DNA of 64,000 nt, from the NCBI RefSeq assembly GCF_004210375.1, contig NC_134832.1, positions 154,501,592-154,565,591 of the forward strand, read 5' to 3'. Source of the stretch: Tachypleus tridentatus (taxonomy: Eukaryota; Arthropoda; Merostomata; Xiphosura; Limulidae). The position numbers were made by a program, and so were the translations under genes. Below the pieces are notes generated by a model that was given only the letters and a program-made list of their open reading frames with translations, made no database searches and was not told the origin of the DNA. This document shows positions 60,851-64,000 of the stretch, one piece after another. The number at the start of each line of letters is the position of its first letter. The stretch's first letter is position 1.

Positions 60851-62084
60851 AGTGGGTTTCTCTTCATCAAGAAGATATAGTTTAAATTACTAATACAAGT
60901 TTACTCGGTTACATTTAATACTCCACAGTATTTGCCTTTTATAGGTTCTTCCTCACCTCTTTCATCCTTGTCTTCAAAATTAGTTCCTCCACTGTCAAAG
61001 ATTCCTGAAGACATATAATTGTACATTTGAGCAAAGTGACACTATAATGCCAGCTATCTTGTCGACAGTGACATTGGAATACTAGAGGAGGAAACAGAAA
61101 ATGTCATCATAATAGAAAAATGTGGTCAGAATGTTGAAGGTGAAACCTTGCTAATGGTGTAACATTGCCTTGGTTAGCCAAAATCTTAACTACAAATACT
61201 GTGCAATAAATGAAGGGGCGTAACTACTTTTTATGTGTAGGGGTCATTTTCTGTAGTTGAACCACTAATCCAAGTGAGCGACATCTTCAATATGCATTTT
61301 GATGGTCATTTTAATAAATGATCGCAGCTTCCTTTTGCTTATAAATACATATAATAAACTGTTGACATTGTAAGTAAAAATTTCTTATTGTAAATATTTA
61401 CTTATATTATTGTAAGTAATTTAATTATTAATCTGTTCCTGTTTCTTTTAGTTGCATTTCATTGGATTTAATTTAACATTTATTAACGTTCTTGAAAATG
61501 TGAATTTAATAGAATGGAAAGTACAATAGCTAAGAAAAAATATATTATCTATATAAAAATAGCTTATTACTGTGAATTCAAAGTTGTAGAAATGGTTATC
61601 GATAGTTTAACAACACAGTCTTATGTGTAACTGTAATGTATGAGCTTTCACTCCATCAGCTTTCTGTCATGAGAAAATGTCTTATGGACAAATGGGTCAC
61701 TACTATGCACAGACGTTATAAGAGTATAGAGTTATCTGTAGGGATGGCTAAGACATAGATATGAATAGTTTCTGGTGATGAGTGGAAGGAATGAGGACAC
61801 TTGGAATACAGAGATAAATCCCACTTTGGTATTCTCAGGTTTTTATCAGTAACAATATAACATTATCATAAAAAGTTTACTGAAGTGTTGAACCACGAAC
61901 CTATCTATATAATAAAGTTCACTTGATACATTTAAAGAGACTTATTCTTGTAAATTGTAACTCAGCATACAGTCTAATAAACTTCGATAATTCTAGTATT
62001 TAGTGACTACAAGTGAACCTTGCAACACAACCATGTTATTTAATTGTACAACATTATTTCTAAAACAAACATTTCGCATTCAGG
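60851..62084. other. AT-rich DNA without recognised features
   Basis: No ORF above about 60 codons, no SINE and no array. Confidence 0.45.
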
Positions 62085-62650
62085 GTCTAGTGTACCACAA
62101 GGCTACTGAACAGAGTGTCTTCTAGTAATCAAACCACATGATTGTAGTTTGTCTGTTCAACATTATATTACTAGCCTACTGACAACTGTCTGTTGTAGTG
62201 ATCAAACCATATGATTGTTGTTTGTCTTGTTGTACATTATATTACTAGCCTACTGATAACTGTCTGTTGTAGTGATCAAACCATGATTGTTGTTTGTCTT
62301 GTTATACATTCAACTACTAATCTATTGATCACTATCTATTGTAATGATCAAACGATGTAAATACTGGTTTTATTATTTTACATACTACTATTAGCCTAGT
62401 AATCAGTATGTGGTGTAGTGATCATCTTGTGTTATTGTACATTCTACACATCTGTATCTGATCAACTAATGTGATTGTTGATTTTTTTATGTGTACGTTA
62501 TAATATTAATTTACTGATTAGCAACTGGTCTAGTGACAAAAGCACGTGATAGTTGGTTGTCTTTACGTACATTATACTACAGATATACTGGTCACTATCT
62601 GTTCTAATGATCAAATCATGAAACCCTTATTTTTCGGGTTGTACATTGCA
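62085..62650. repeat. ~73-bp degenerate tandem array, about 7 units
   Basis: The unit contains TACTAGCCTACTGATAACTG, then TCTGTTGTAGTGATCAAACC and ATTGTTGTTTGTCTTGTTGT. Divergence increases to the right. Confidence 0.85.
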
Positions 62651-62654
62651 ATAT

Positions 62655-62870
62655 TGGCTGGGTTATTCAGTCTTTGTACACGATGTTCAATTGGATCAAT
62701 TTAGTTTCTGTTAACTGGAGTATTAAGTCCTTACACACAACGTTCATTTGGATTTATTTCTATTAGCTGGGGAATAAAGTCCTTACACACAACTTTGATT
62801 TGCATCCATTTCTGTCAGTTGGATAATTAAGTCCTTGTATTCAACGTTGGTTTGAATGAAGTCGTTAGAC
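62655..62870. repeat. ~62-bp degenerate repeat, about 3.5 units
   Basis: AAGTCCTTACACACAAC-like blocks alternate with TTGGATTTATTTCTATTAGC-like blocks. Confidence 0.7.
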
Positions 62871-63019
62871 GTGAAGCTATTTTGGTTTATCCCGAAACCT
62901 ACACTTGATGTATGATAAGTGGAATCACTTAAAGAGTTTCAATAAACAAAGATATACAAATATTAACTTAGTAGTTCTGCTATGTAACGTCACCTTTTAC
63001 CTGGAAAACAAGTATTGAC

Positions 63020-63180
63020 ACTTATTACCTTCTAGTACATATTTTATTGTCATTCTGGTTTATACCAGTTGTAAGAAACTAATGTATTTTTTATATTGTC
63101 TTCTAACATGTGTTTCACTACCATTCTGGTTTATATCAGTATTAATAAACATGTAAATTTATTAGTATTACCTTCTGATA
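63020..63180. repeat. ~75-bp repeat, two units
   Basis: CATTCTGGTTTATACCAGTT and CATTCTGGTTTATATCAGTA are each followed by AAACTAATGTA or AAACATGTAAA and a CCTTCT/TCTTCT block. Confidence 0.65.
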
Positions 63181-63339
63181 TGTGAAACAAGGCTTGAAAC
63201 ACAGTACCTGTAATTTGCAGTGAAGCATGCTCTATTGGATCATGCTAGACCAATATGATCTTTTTTGTCTGCTTCTTGGAAATAAATATATTTATTTTTA
63301 TACACACACAATTCCTCTTACAGATTACTTGTCGTTACA

Positions 63340-63490
63340 AAACGTAAAATAAACACTTATGACTTGGTGGTCCAACTTTAATATGTAAAATAAACATTTT
63401 TAATTTAATGGTCCAACTTATATATGTAAATTAAATACTTAATTTGATGGTTCAACTTATGTAAAATAAATACTTATGATTTAAAATAAG
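63340..63490. repeat. ~45-bp degenerate repeat, about 3.5 units
   Basis: TGTAAAATAAACATTT and related blocks alternate with TTAATGGTCCAACTTATATA-like blocks. Confidence 0.7.
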
Positions 63491-63669
63491 TCTAACTTGA
63501 CATTTGAAATTCTCATGTAAGCAAATGTATATAATGGATAGTGATTAATTCACTAATACCATAAAGTTCAGTGCTATATTAATGACAGAAGTTTCACTAT
63601 GAATCGCATGGTGGGAGACAGTATGTTTTTCTCATGTGTCTGGAATATAATTATAATACTCTTATGAAG

Positions 63670-64000
63670 TTTTTAGATATGGTAGATCCTAGGCCAGGTA
63701 ATAATAATTGGTGGATCCTAGGCCCATGTAATAATAATAATAAGGTTTGATGGATCCTAGACCAGAGTAATAACAATAATAAGGTTTGATGGATCCTAGG
63801 CCAGGGTAATAATAATAAGGTTTGATGAATCCTAGACCAGAGTAATAACAATAATAAGGTTTGATAGATCCTAGGCCAGGGTAATAATAATAAGGTTTGA
63901 TGGATCCTAGACCAGAGTAATAACAATAATAAGGTTTGATGGATCCTAGGCCAGGTAATAATAATAAGGTTTGATGAATCCTAGACCAGAGTAATAACAA
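63670..64000. repeat. 36/39-bp alternating tandem array, cut by the window end
   Basis: Two unit types alternate: GGTTTGATGGATCCTAGACC followed by AGAGTAATAACAATAATAA, and GGTTTGATGGATCCTAGGCC followed by AGGGTAATAATAATAA. The 75-bp dimer is a multiple of three, giving overlapping open frames on the minus strand that are not genes. The array continues beyond the window. Confidence 0.92.

Overview
The window is non-coding eukaryotic DNA: AT-rich, with no recognisable host gene on either strand. No rRNA, true tRNA gene, CRISPR array or bacterial-style operon is visible. It contains tRNA-derived SINEs, an APE-type LINE relict, a Penelope-like element (PLE), a decayed repetitive ORF seen in arthropod genomes, and very many tandem arrays. 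Together these fit an invertebrate, most likely an arthropod. From memory only, the SINE consensus resembles one abundant in horseshoe crabs; that is an inference and could not be checked here.

Layout. 1-2.3 kb: a SINE, then a fold-back inverted repeat whose right end has expanded into a 77-bp array. 2.3-6.2 kb: a minus-strand CR1/Jockey-like LINE whose coding region between endonuclease and reverse transcriptase has expanded into a 54-bp array. 6.2-12.3 kb: mostly single-copy AT-rich DNA with two SINEs. 12.3-19.6 kb: arrays of 26, 27 and 53 bp and a 4.3-kb array of 46 bp. 21.3-22.3 kb: a second fold-back element with one expanded end. 22.7-28.7 kb: arrays of 30, 44, about 35 and 49 bp. 28.7-37.6 kb: AT-rich DNA with SINEs, including a decayed ORF split by two SINEs. 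37.6-53.8 kb: one 16-kb array of 54-bp monomers (108-bp dimers) with nested higher-order duplications. 54.0-60.9 kb: a minus-strand PLE containing two internal arrays and a SINE, joined head-to-head to a 5'-truncated plus-strand PLE copy. 60.9-64 kb: AT-rich DNA and short degenerate arrays, the last running off the window.

Roughly half of the window is tandem repeat. The most notable pattern is that at least five arrays can be traced to a piece of the mobile element they sit in: the LINE ORF, the PLE reverse transcriptase catalytic region, the PLE 3' end, and one end of each of two fold-back elements. The window therefore looks like a record of repeated minisatellite birth inside transposable elements. 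The many open frames, up to 428 codons, come almost entirely from arrays whose period is a multiple of three. Most are open on both strands and should not be read as genes.
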